Below are positions 1-6,332 of a DNA stretch of 10,968 nucleotides, piece after piece; positions within the stretch are counted from its first letter, which is position 1, and each line of letters begins with the position of its first letter. A program made the translations under genes and the position numbers. This DNA comes from Ruminococcus sp. AF46-10NS. Its GTDB lineage: Bacteria; Bacillota; Clostridia; Lachnospirales; Lachnospiraceae. The DNA is taken from positions 1 to 10,968 of the forward strand of contig NZ_QRNF01000066.1 of assembly GCF_003474435.1 (NCBI RefSeq), given 5' to 3'. The notes beneath the pieces are model-generated. The model was not told where the DNA came from. It made no database searches and worked only from the letters and a program-made list of their open reading frames with translations.

Positions 1-209
1 GGACCGGTTGGCTTGCCAAAGCCATGGCCGGGTAGCCAAGTCCGGAAGGGATAAACGCTGAAGGCATCTAAGCGTGAAGCCCCCCTCAAGATGAGATATC
101 CCATTCTTATGAAGTAAACCCCCTTGAAGACGACGAGGTAGATAGGGCAGAGGTGGAAGTGTGGTAACACATGGAGCTGACTGTTACTAATCGGGTGAGG
201 GCTTGACCA
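1..209 (+). rRNA. rrl: 23S ribosomal RNA, 3' end (partial)
   Basis: The sequence matches the conserved last part of bacterial 23S rRNA, including the stretch around GGATAAACGCTGAAGGCATC, the segment leading to GATGAGATATCCC, and the end GGGCTTGACC that would pair with the 5' end of the mature rRNA. The 5' portion lies outside the window. The 3' end at about 209 is set by that closing stem and may be off by a few bases. No 5S rRNA gene follows; the next gene is tRNA-Asp 86 nt downstream. The rRNA and the tRNA cluster are probably one transcript ending at the terminator at 968-995. Confidence 0.96.
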
Positions 210-272
210 AGAAACGCAGGTTAAGAATTGATTCAAAAAGTTTGATTGACCATCAACAAGCATGTATGTAGT

Positions 273-294
273 TTTTAAGGTACAAACCTTAAAA
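273..294 (+). other. Hairpin between 23S rRNA and tRNA-Asp
   Basis: A perfect 9-bp inverted repeat (TTTTAAGGT and ACCTTAAAA) with a 4-nt ACAA loop ends one base before tRNA-Asp. There is no U-run after it, so it is unlikely to terminate transcription. It may be a processing or spacing structure separating the rRNA from the tRNAs; that role is inference. Confidence 0.55.
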
Positions 295-295
295 T

Positions 296-369
296 GGCCC
301 AGTGGCTCAGTTGGTTAGAGCGCCGCCCTGTCACGGCGGAGGTCGAGAGTTCGAGTCTCTTCTGGGTCG
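296..369 (+). tRNA. tRNA-Asp (GTC)
   Basis: A full cloverleaf: acceptor GGCCCAG pairs with CTGGGTC (one G-U), the anticodon stem CCGCC/GGCGG frames loop CTGTCAC with anticodon GTC, and the T-loop is TTCGAGT. The discriminator base is G, as expected for Asp. CCA is not encoded, so the tail must be added by the CCA-adding enzyme. It is the first tRNA after the 23S gene. Confidence 0.97.
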
Positions 370-386
370 TTACAGCTTAGCTGTAA
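370..386 (+). other. Small perfect hairpin in the Asp-Val tRNA spacer
   Basis: TTACAGC and GCTGTAA form a perfect 7-bp stem around a TTA loop immediately after the last base of tRNA-Asp. It may influence 3' end maturation, where a trailer must be removed before CCA addition. No U-run follows, so it is not a terminator. Confidence 0.5.
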
Positions 387-398
387 TGAATTAAATAT

Positions 399-471
399 GG
401 GATCTTAGCTCAGCTGGGAGAGCATCTGCCTTACAAGCAGAGGGTCATAGGTTCGAGCCCTATAGGTCCCA
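399..471 (+). tRNA. tRNA-Val (TAC)
   Basis: Acceptor GGGATCT pairs with AGGTCCC (one T-G). The anticodon stem TCTGC/GCAGA holds loop CTTACAA with anticodon TAC. The T-loop is TTCGAGC and the discriminator is A. CCA is not encoded. Confidence 0.97.
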
Positions 472-479
472 TAGATTAT

Positions 480-561
480 GGATGGATTCCCGAGTGGCCA
501 AAGGGGGCAGACTGTAAATCTGTTGGCACCGCCTTCGAAGGTTCGAATCCTTCTCCATCCA
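480..561 (+). tRNA. tRNA-Tyr (GTA)
   Basis: An 82-nt class II tRNA with a long variable arm. Acceptor GGATGGA pairs with TCCATCC, and the anticodon stem CAGA/TCTG frames CTGTAAA with anticodon GTA. The discriminator is A, and CCA is not encoded. The long variable arm together with GTA separates it from Ser and Leu tRNAs. Confidence 0.97.
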
Positions 562-568
562 TTTAAAT

Positions 569-641
569 GCCGATGTGGCTCAATTGGCAGAGCAGCTGAT
601 TTGTAATCAGCAGGTTATCGGTTCGAGTCCGATCATCGGCT
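569..641 (+). tRNA. tRNA-Thr (TGT)
   Basis: Acceptor GCCGATG pairs perfectly with CATCGGC. The anticodon stem GCTGA/TCAGC holds TTTGTAA with anticodon TGT. The T-loop is TTCGAGT and the discriminator is T. CCA is not encoded. Confidence 0.97.
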
Positions 642-656
642 TTTAACATTTAATAA

Positions 657-730
657 CGCGGGGTGGAGCAGTCTGGAAGCTCGTCGGGCTCATAACCCGA
701 AGGTCATAGGTTCAAATCCTGTCCCCGCTA
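657..730 (+). tRNA. Initiator tRNA-fMet (CAT)
   Basis: The CAT anticodon sits on the stem TCGGG/CCCGA, whose three consecutive G-C pairs next to the loop mark the initiator. The first acceptor pair is unpaired: C1 faces T72 (acceptor strands CGCGGGG and CCCCGCT), and A73 follows. Lack of a 1-72 pair is the known formylation determinant; the common bacterial form is C1 with A72, so C1-U72 is a variant here. The T-loop reads TTCAAAT. CCA is not encoded. Confidence 0.96.
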
Positions 731-735
731 CTTAT

Positions 736-808
<73 letters not shown>

Positions 809-818
809 TGTTTTAATG

Positions 819-839
819 TAAAGTATACATAAAGTATAC
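819..839 (+). repeat. Two direct copies of TAAAGTATAC in the Phe-Lys spacer
   Basis: TAAAGTATAC occurs at 819-828 and 830-839, an 11-bp period close to one helical turn. Each copy contains the palindrome GTATAC. The spacer (809-883) is the longest inside the tRNA cluster. It could be a protein-binding site or a remnant of a deleted tRNA; nothing in the sequence decides. Confidence 0.5.
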
Positions 840-883
840 GAATGGCTGGTTAGAAAAAGCCTGAGCATCAATTAATTTAATAT

Positions 884-956
884 GGGGTATTAGCTCAGTC
901 GGTAGAGCACTTGACTTTTAATCAAGTTGTCCGGGGTTCGAATCCCCGATGCCTCA
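884..956 (+). tRNA. tRNA-Lys (TTT)
   Basis: Acceptor GGGGTAT pairs with ATGCCTC (G-T and T-G wobbles). The anticodon stem CTTGA/TCAAG frames CTTTTAA with anticodon TTT. The T-loop is TTCGAAT and the discriminator is A. CCA is not encoded. It is the last tRNA before the terminator. Confidence 0.97.
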
Positions 957-967
957 CTAATTTTAAG

Positions 968-995
968 AGCACTGTCAAACTGACAGTGCTTTTTT
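968..995 (+). terminator. Intrinsic terminator of the rRNA-tRNA operon
   Basis: A perfect 10-bp stem (AGCACTGTCA and TGACAGTGCT) with an AAC loop is followed directly by TTTTT. It starts 12 nt after tRNA-Lys and has the classic form of a Rho-independent terminator. Confidence 0.93.
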
Positions 996-1070
996 CATGT
1001 CCGGAAAGTCACGTGGAATACCATCCTACACATTGTATGAAAACACCCGTTAAAACTCCACGTTATAGAG

Positions 1071-1101
1071 TATACAGATTTAAAAAAGTATCTGCTACAA
1101 T
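1071..1101 (+). promoter_or_regulatory. Candidate promoter of the methyltransferase gene
   Basis: TACAAT at 1096-1101 is preceded by TG with one intervening base, which makes an extended -10 element. A -35 is weak: TATACA at 1071-1076 lies 19 bp upstream. It sits between the tRNA terminator and the gene at 1188, leaving a leader of about 80 nt. Confidence 0.45.
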
Positions 1102-1187
1102 AGAGTCAGTTAAGAAAAAGACAGCGTGTTTCGGGGGATTCATAGCTGTACGTTTTGTGGGAAAGAATACTTCAGGAGGTGTAGCAA

Positions 1188-2003
1188 ATGATTATTATTG
1201 GCGAAAAGATCAATGGTTCCATTCCTTCTGTGGCAGAGGCCATTGCAAAAAGAGATGCGGAATTTATCAAAGACCGTGCAAGAAAACAGGCAGAGGCCGG
1301 AGCAACATTTATCGATTGTTGCGCATCTGTTCCGGAAGAAGAGGAAGTTGAAACACTGAAATGGATGATCGACTGTATTCAGGAAGTAACAGATCTTCCG
1401 ATTTCTGTGGACAGCCCGAGTGCGGATGTACTTGTACAGGCGTATAAATTCTGTAAGAGACCGGGACTTTTCAATTCTGTATCCGGTGAAGGTGACAAGA
1501 TTGATAAGATTTTTCCTGTTATGGCACAGGAAGAGAATAAGAAATGGGAAGTTATCGCTCTTCTCAGTGATGACACCGGAATCCCGAAGAATGCAGCAGA
1601 CAGGCTTCGCGTATTCGATAAGATCATGGAGAAAGCTAAGGAATATGGAATCTCCCCATCCAGGATCCACATTGATCCGCTGGTAGAGATGCTTTGTACA
1701 TCAGAGAATGGAATTGAGACAAATATTGAAGTTATCACTTCTGTTCGTGAGCAGTATCCGTCCATTCATATTACAGCAGCGATCAGCAATATTTCTTTCA
1801 ACCTGCCGGTTCGTAAGCTGATCAATCTTGGATTCATGGTACTGGCTATGAATGCCGGTCTGGACAGTGGAATCCTTGACCCGACAAACAGAGACATGCT
1901 TGGTCTTATTTATGCAACAGAAGCTCTTCTTGGAGAAGATGACTACTGTATGGAATACATCGGAGCATACAGAGAAGGTCTGATCGGTCCGGTAAAGAAA
2001 TAA
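1188..2003 (+). CDS. Methyltetrahydrofolate-type corrinoid methyltransferase (MT2 / AcsE-MtgA-like)
   Basis: A 271-aa protein forming a single pterin-binding TIM barrel of the dihydropteroate synthase-like superfamily. Recognisable blocks are IIIGEKING (2-10), the GATFIDCCAS strand (38-47), SVDSP (73-77), NSVSGE (96-101), HIDPLVE (161-167) and SNISFNLP (200-207), in the order seen in methyl-THF:corrinoid methyltransferases. Such enzymes move a methyl group between a methylcorrinoid protein and tetrahydrofolate. The length fits AcsE/MtgA-type enzymes (~260-270 aa) and is far below methionine synthase. The start is set by AGGAGGTG at 1174-1181, 6 nt before ATG. The next gene is a corrinoid protein 149 nt downstream, the expected partner; that gap holds no recognisable riboswitch. 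Direction of transfer and substrate pathway are not visible because no MT1 is present. Confidence 0.9.
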   Translation: MIIIGEKINGSIPSVAEAIAKRDAEFIKDRARKQAEAGATFIDCCASVPEEEEVETLKWMIDCIQEVTDLPISVDSPSADVLVQAYKFCKRPGLFNSVSGEGDKIDKIFPVMAQEENKKWEVIALLSDDTGIPKNAADRLRVFDKIMEKAKEYGISPSRIHIDPLVEMLCTSENGIETNIEVITSVREQYPSIHITAAISNISFNLPVRKLINLGFMVLAMNAGLDSGILDPTNRDMLGLIYATEALLGEDDYCMEYIGAYREGLIGPVKK

Positions 2004-2152
2004 TGAATGTATTTAAGAAACCTGCCGGGTTGCGGAGCCTGACAGAATAATCTTAGATAACATATATGGGAAGCACCAATGTACGAAAAAAGATAGCAGT
2101 CCCTAAGAAAAAATTTAATGAGTGCAAAATCAATTTCAGGAGGTAAAGTATT

Positions 2153-2785
2153 ATGAGTAAAATGGATGAAGTTTTTGATCTGGTAGTAAGAGGAAAAGCT
2201 AAACTGATCGGCGCAGCAGTTCAGGAAGCACTTGATGAGGGGAATGCAGCACCAGATGTTCTTGATAACATGATCAAGGCTATGGGTGTTGTAGGTGAAA
2301 GATTTAAAAATAATGAGATATTCGTTCCTGAGATGCTGGTAGCAGCAAGAGCTATGAAGAAAGGTGTAGATGTTCTGAAACCGCACCTTGCAGGCGGAAG
2401 CGCAGGCGTAGCTGGAAAAATGATCATTGGAACAGTAGCAGGCGATCTTCATGATATCGGTAAAAACCTGGTAGCTATGATGATCGAGAGTGCCGGATTC
2501 GAAGTAATTGATCTTGGTGTAGATGTTCCGATCGAGAAATTCGTTGAAGCAGTACGTGAGAATCCGGATGTTAAAGTTGTAGGTGTATCTGCACTTCTGA
2601 CAACAACCATGCCGGCTATGAAAGATACAGTTGAAGCTCTTAATAAAGAAGACTTCCGTAAAGATATCAAGATCATGGTTGGCGGAGCTCCTATCACTCA
2701 GGAATTCGCAGATGAGATTGGCGCAGATGCTTACACAGCAGACGCAGCAACAGCAGCTCAGGTTGCAAAACAGCTTGTAGCATAA
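2153..2785 (+). CDS. Methyltransferase corrinoid (cobalamin-binding) protein
   Basis: A 210-aa protein with the two-domain plan of MtaC/MttC/MtbC-type corrinoid proteins. Residues ~1-85 form the helical methionine-synthase-like cap, and ~88-210 the Rossmann-like B12 domain. The cobalamin signature DLHDIGKN (98-105) contains D98, H100 (lower axial Co ligand) and G103, followed by the usual SALLTTT (146-152) and GGAP (177-180) blocks. It carries the methyl group between a substrate-specific methyltransferase and the MT2 encoded just upstream. The start follows AGGAGGT at 2138-2144, 8 nt before ATG. A strong terminator lies 40 nt after the stop. Substrate class (methylamine, methoxyaromatic, betaine and so on) cannot be read from this protein alone. 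Confidence 0.94.
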   Translation: MSKMDEVFDLVVRGKAKLIGAAVQEALDEGNAAPDVLDNMIKAMGVVGERFKNNEIFVPEMLVAARAMKKGVDVLKPHLAGGSAGVAGKMIIGTVAGDLHDIGKNLVAMMIESAGFEVIDLGVDVPIEKFVEAVRENPDVKVVGVSALLTTTMPAMKDTVEALNKEDFRKDIKIMVGGAPITQEFADEIGADAYTADAATAAQVAKQLVA

Positions 2786-2825
2786 TGTAAATGCAGATGA
2801 AATAATAGTAACGGTCATAAAAATG

Positions 2826-2870
2826 ATCCGCAGAGACTATGAAAATAAAGATAGTTTCTGCGGATTTTTT
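2826..2870 (+). terminator. Intrinsic terminator after the corrinoid protein gene
   Basis: A 15-bp stem with one G-U pair (2826-2840 with 2851-2865) and a 10-nt A-rich loop is followed by a run of six T. It separates the MT2-corrinoid unit from the activator gene, so the activator probably has another promoter or depends on read-through. Confidence 0.93.
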
Positions 2871-2885
2871 ATAATTAAGATATGT

Positions 2886-3046
2886 TCGCAGGGGTTACTG
2901 TTCACTGGCAATGTTCCGCGAGGTGTTTTTTGTGAGCGAAGGTCACAGAAAACCCGAGACATACTGCGCGAATTTATGCAATTAGCATAAATTCTGTGCA
3001 TCGCGAAGCGTGTTACTGAGAACGGAGTGAACAGTAACTCGCAGGG
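2886..3046. mobile_element. MITE-like element with terminal inverted repeats and 8-bp direct flanks
   Basis: The body, 2894-3038 (145 bp), begins with GTTACTGTTCACT and ends with its exact reverse complement (3026-3038). TCGCAGGG directly abuts both ends (2886-2893 and 3039-3046), as a target-site duplication would. Inside are two further hairpins: 2925-2935 with 2943-2953 (11 bp, one T-G pair, loop GCGAAGG), and 2965-2979 with 2985-3000 (one bulged T, loop AATTA). The right end can also fold alone, pairing GTTACTG at 3012-3018 with CAGTAAC at 3032-3038. No protein is encoded. The size, ends and flanks fit a non-autonomous transposon relic; a structured RNA or regulatory repeat is the alternative. 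The rest of the 2871-3240 gap shows no gene. Confidence 0.75.
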
Positions 3047-3240
3047 TTTATCAGTAATAGTTTGTGATGCGTTTTTATGGGAAAAGGTTGTAGATATATG
3101 TTAGAAAATGGATGTATAAGTTAAAACTTTACTTAATGGAGACAAATGGTTAAACTGGTAATAGTGAGAAAATCAGAACAGTAATGAAAACTAAGGCAGT
3201 AGAATACCTGTCTGAAAATATGGGCAGAAATATAAAGTAC

Positions 3241-3248
3241 AGGGGTGG
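3241..3248 (+). promoter_or_regulatory. Ribosome binding site that decides the start of the activator gene
   Basis: The only SD-like sequence near the start is AGGGGTGG. It overlaps the in-frame GTG at 3245, so that codon is unlikely to be the start. It lies at a normal distance upstream of the in-frame TTG at 3254. Confidence 0.6.
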
Positions 3249-3253
3249 CGTAT

Positions 3254-5020
3254 TTGAATACATACAAGGTGTTTTTTACAAAAGAAAAAAAAGAAGTTTC
3301 GGTGCAGGAAGGTACAACTGTACTGGAAGCTGAGAGGATAGCAGGGTTATCCCCGGATGCACCATGCGGGGGTGCCGGAAAATGTGGAAAATGTACCGTA
3401 AAGATCAACGGCTCTGTGGAAAAAGCCTGCCAGATAAAGATTACGGCAGATCTTGAAGTAGAAACAATTGAGCAGGCATCGGAACACAGGATTCTTGTAA
3501 AAGGAACAGAGAGAGCAGTAGCTTTTCAGCCGGAGCTGAAGATCCTGGACATTGAGATACAGCCATGTAAAGTTGGGGAAAACAGCTCAGACTGGAAAAG
3601 ACTTTGCGAAGCTGTAAATAAGAAACTCCGGGAAAAAGGCAGCAAGGCAGACCGGGTGTTCCGGCCGAAGCTGGAAATACTTCCGGTAATCAGCCATCTT
3701 ATGAAGGAAAAAGGAGGAACGGCCAGAGTAATTGTAAGCGGTGATGAAATTCTGGAGCTGAAAGAACAGGACGACAAACCGGTACTGATGGCTGCGTTTG
3801 ATATTGGAACAACAACCGTAGCCGGGTATCTTTTGGATGGAAGAACAGGAGAACAGCTGGCAACAGCAAGTGCTTTGAACGTACAGACAGAATATGGTGC
3901 GGATGTTATCATGCGTGCCAATTATTCTCTGGAGCATGGTGCAGAGGAACTTTCTGCGTGTATCAGAGTGCTTTTGAAAAAACTGATCCGTACACTTTGT
4001 AAAGAAGCAGGAAAAGAGCCGGAGGATATCTATCAGGTCAGTGTTGTGGGAAATACCTGCATGCATCACCTTTTCCTGGGAATCGTTCCGGATTCTCTTG
4101 TTCATGCACCATATAATCCGGCGATCAGTCATGGCCTTACATTCCCGTCAGAAAAATTCCGTCTGGGAATCCATCCGGGTGGACAGCTGATCGCGCTGCC
4201 TGTCATTGCAGGATTCGTAGGAGCTGATACTGTTGCCTGCCTTCTGGCTGTAAATCTTGAAGAAGAGAAAAAGATGACTCTGATGATCGATATTGGAACA
4301 AATGGCGAGATCGTTCTTGGAAATTCAAAACGCCGCATTGCGTGCTCTACTGCGGCAGGTCCGGCTTTTGAGGGCGCAAAGATCGCCTGTGGTATGCGAG
4401 GCGCGGAAGGTGCTATTGAGCATGCACATCTTGAAGAAGGAAGACTTGTATGCAAGGTAATTGGAGACGGCAAGCCAACGGGAATCTGCGGCTCCGGACT
4501 GATCGATATTATTGCAGGACTTCTGGAAGCAGGAGTGATCGATGAGACAGGAAGGCTGATGGAAGGACCGAGAGTTGTTCAGATCGATGACAATACGAAA
4601 ACAGCATATCTTCTGGCAGGTCCGTCTGAATCAGGTAATGGAAAACCTGTATATTTAAGTCAGAAAGATATACGTGAAGTACAGCTGGCTAAGGGGGCTA
4701 TTGCTGCGGGAATCGCCCTTCTGGCGGAGCAGATGGGAATTACTCTGGAGCAAATCGAGCAGGTTTATATTGCAGGAGCTTTTGGCAACTATATGGATCC
4801 TGCAGGGGCATGCAGGATCGGCATGCTTCCGGGAATCCTGAAAGACAGGATCATTCCGGTCGGAAATGCAGCAGGAGAAGGTGCAAAGCTGGCTCTCTTA
4901 AATAATGAAGAACTTGAACGCGCGGAGCGTCTTGCCCGCCATACAGAATTTCTGGAGCTGGCAGCACTGCCTGAATTCCAGGATGAATTTGTAGATCAGC
5001 TGGAATTTCCGGAAGAATAA
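3254..5020 (+). CDS. RACo-type reductive activator of corrinoid protein (2Fe-2S / ASKHA ATPase, DUF4445)
   Basis: A 588-aa protein from TTG; the in-frame GTG at 3245 would give 591 aa but lacks a usable RBS. An N-terminal ferredoxin-like domain has cysteines 38, 44, 47 and 59 (C-X5-C-X2-C-X11-C), the plant-type 2Fe-2S pattern. A linker domain follows, then an ASKHA-fold ATPase part with AFDIGTTTVAGY (~182-193), a second phosphate-binding block MIDIGTNGE (~344-352), ICGSGLID (~411-418) and YIAGAFGNYMDP near 505. RACo proteins use ATP to drive one-electron reduction of inactive Co(II) corrinoid to Co(I). This differs from methanogen RamA, which carries two C-terminal 4Fe-4S clusters. It fits the corrinoid protein encoded upstream. 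A terminator and a mobile-like element separate the two, and no convincing promoter is seen in 3047-3240. Confidence 0.93.
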   Translation: MNTYKVFFTKEKKEVSVQEGTTVLEAERIAGLSPDAPCGGAGKCGKCTVKINGSVEKACQIKITADLEVETIEQASEHRILVKGTERAVAFQPELKILDIEIQPCKVGENSSDWKRLCEAVNKKLREKGSKADRVFRPKLEILPVISHLMKEKGGTARVIVSGDEILELKEQDDKPVLMAAFDIGTTTVAGYLLDGRTGEQLATASALNVQTEYGADVIMRANYSLEHGAEELSACIRVLLKKLIRTLCKEAGKEPEDIYQVSVVGNTCMHHLFLGIVPDSLVHAPYNPAISHGLTFPSEKFRLGIHPGGQLIALPVIAGFVGADTVACLLAVNLEEEKKMTLMIDIGTNGEIVLGNSKRRIACSTAAGPAFEGAKIACGMRGAEGAIEHAHLEEGRLVCKVIGDGKPTGICGSGLIDIIAGLLEAGVIDETGRLMEGPRVVQIDDNTKTAYLLAGPSESGNGKPVYLSQKDIREVQLAKGAIAAGIALLAEQMGITLEQIEQVYIAGAFGNYMDPAGACRIGMLPGILKDRIIPVGNAAGEGAKLALLNNEELERAERLARHTEFLELAALPEFQDEFVDQLEFPEE

Positions 5021-5096
5021 GAAAGTCTGTTTTACTCGATTGGAAACAGATTTTGGCATAGGTTATTAAGTGCAGAATTTATGTGGAGGGAACGAT

Positions 5097-5633
5097 ATGG
5101 ACTTAAAAGAATTACAGCAGATGGGAAAAGAGATCGGCTTTTTTAAAATAGAGGAAATGGATACTGGGAAGATCAAACTGCTTCCGGAGGTGCGCCAGAT
5201 GTGCAGTACAGATAAATGCCACATGTATGGACGAAACTGGAGCTGTCCACCTGCATGCGGAACTTTGGAAGAGTGTGGGGAAGATATCTCAGGTTATACA
5301 AGAGGCATCATTGTCCAGACAAAAGGCGAGCTGGAAGATGAATTTGACGGAGAAGGCATGATGGAAACAGAGGCACTTCATAAAGAACATTTTGTGGAGA
5401 TGCACGACAGACTGAAAAAAGAATTTCCAAAGCTTCTTTCTCTTGGAGCCGGATGCTGTACCAGATGCGCCAAATGCAGCTATCCAGACGCACCGTGCCG
5501 TTTTCCGGAGAAACGTTTTTCTTCAATGGAGGCATACGGAATGCTGGTAACTCAGGCCTGTCAGGACAGTGGGATCGAATATTATTACGGACCTGGAACG
5601 ATTACATACACCAGCTGTTTTTTCCTGGAATAA
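5097..5633 (+). CDS. Cys-rich predicted metal-binding protein, DUF2284 family
   Basis: A 178-aa soluble protein starting at ATG 5097. GGAGG at 5085-5089 is 7 nt upstream; the in-frame GTG at 5070 has no RBS. It has 12 cysteines in two groups: C36, C41, C50, C54, C60 (with NWSCPPACGTLEEC), and C120, C121, C124, C127, C134, C155, C174 (with GCCTRCAKCSYPDAPC). This pattern matches the DUF2284 family of predicted metal-binding proteins, whose biochemical role is not established. The cysteine spacing suggests Fe-S or zinc sites. It lies 76 nt after the activator gene in the same direction, probably co-transcribed, which hints at a role in corrinoid methyl transfer or its redox activation; that is inference from position. 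No terminator is evident after it. Confidence 0.85.
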   Translation: MDLKELQQMGKEIGFFKIEEMDTGKIKLLPEVRQMCSTDKCHMYGRNWSCPPACGTLEECGEDISGYTRGIIVQTKGELEDEFDGEGMMETEALHKEHFVEMHDRLKKEFPKLLSLGAGCCTRCAKCSYPDAPCRFPEKRFSSMEAYGMLVTQACQDSGIEYYYGPGTITYTSCFFLE

Positions 5634-6332
5634 AAAGAATGAAGAGGCATGAACAGGTTAGAGAAATTTTTCGGTTCTATTTCTGCGAAAGGCTGACATA
5701 GATTTTTGGTAGCTGTATAGCTGTGGGAAATGCGCATTCCCGGCTTTGTCCATTGCAGATGGCTGCGGTGGGAAGAGCGAACAGTAATCGGAAACCTGAA
5801 GTTTTAGTCTTTGGCAGAAAGGCGGTATTTTTATGGGATGTGGAAAATTTCATGAATTTCATGATTGCAGTGAACAGAGTGATCGTATGGAAATGCTGCG
5901 GATCTTTCAGGTGGCAGCAGTGTTCTTCGGAATTCTTATGGAAAAAATCTCCCGTGTGAAAACTGCAGGAAGAAAAATGATCGGAAGAGGACAGGCATGG
6001 TATGCAGCTGCCTGGGCAGATTGGAGATGTGAGACAGGTTATGGAAGTGTGCGAAGTGCGGCAGATGCAGGCACAGGACATAATGGTGTGACTGCATCAG
6101 GAACGGAAGTGTGCAGAAATAGATGGGGATATGCCTGCAGGGGACGAAAAACTGTAACGGATAAGGTTGATGTGGGCAATAATCCGAGAGATGGAAATGT
6201 GTGTTGGAAGTATTTGAGTAGAGGGCTGTCAAGATGCAAACTGCGGAACAGGAAGTGCATGTCTGTGTATTTGTAAATGGAGGATTAATCAGTGCCGGAA
6301 AACCGGCAGAGTTTTCCGGCCTGAGCGGAGCT
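5634..6332. other. Long gap without a supportable gene; possible decayed coding sequence
   Basis: About 700 nt lie between the DUF2284 gene and the minus-strand phosphoesterase. The longest plus-strand frame (5833-6276, 147 aa) starts plausibly (MGCGKFHEFHDC) with a weak AGGCGG upstream. Its second half is rich in Trp, Arg, Cys and Gly and resembles out-of-frame translation. From about 6002 another plus frame reads MQLPGQIGDVRQVMEV before stopping, so one or more frameshifts in an old gene are possible. A tandem 9-bp repeat (ATTTCATGA, 5847-5855 and 5856-5864) and a 10-bp palindrome AATGCGCATT (5729-5738) are present. I recognise no family here. Confidence 0.35.
6294..6320. terminator. Inverted repeat downstream of the phosphoesterase gene
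   Basis: GCCGGAAAAC and GTTTTCCGGC form a perfect 10-bp stem with a 7-nt loop, 12 nt beyond the minus-strand stop codon. Neither strand has a U-run after it, so if it terminates transcription it is not a standard intrinsic terminator. Confidence 0.45.

Noticed and set aside
1011..1063. ACGTGGA and TCCACGT inverted repeat before the methyltransferase gene
   Set aside because: Seven base pairs separated by 39 nt, with no supporting structure; could be chance.
911..1351. 146-aa plus-strand open frame
   Set aside because: It begins inside tRNA-Lys, crosses the terminator and overlaps the methyltransferase gene in another frame; composition is not protein-like.
2004..2152. Cobalamin riboswitch between the methyltransferase and corrinoid protein genes
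   Set aside because: The spacer has GGGAAGC and a short GGGA/TCCC pairing but no recognisable B12 box or full core; too little to call.
1943..2818. 291-aa minus-strand open frame
   Set aside because: It lies antisense to the well-supported corrinoid protein gene and is rich in Cys, Phe, Tyr and His, typical of a shadow frame.
3184..3330. Short frame reading MKTKAVEYLSENMGRN upstream of and overlapping the activator gene
   Set aside because: It has no ribosome binding site, overlaps the start of the activator gene and quickly becomes Lys/Arg-rich before stopping.
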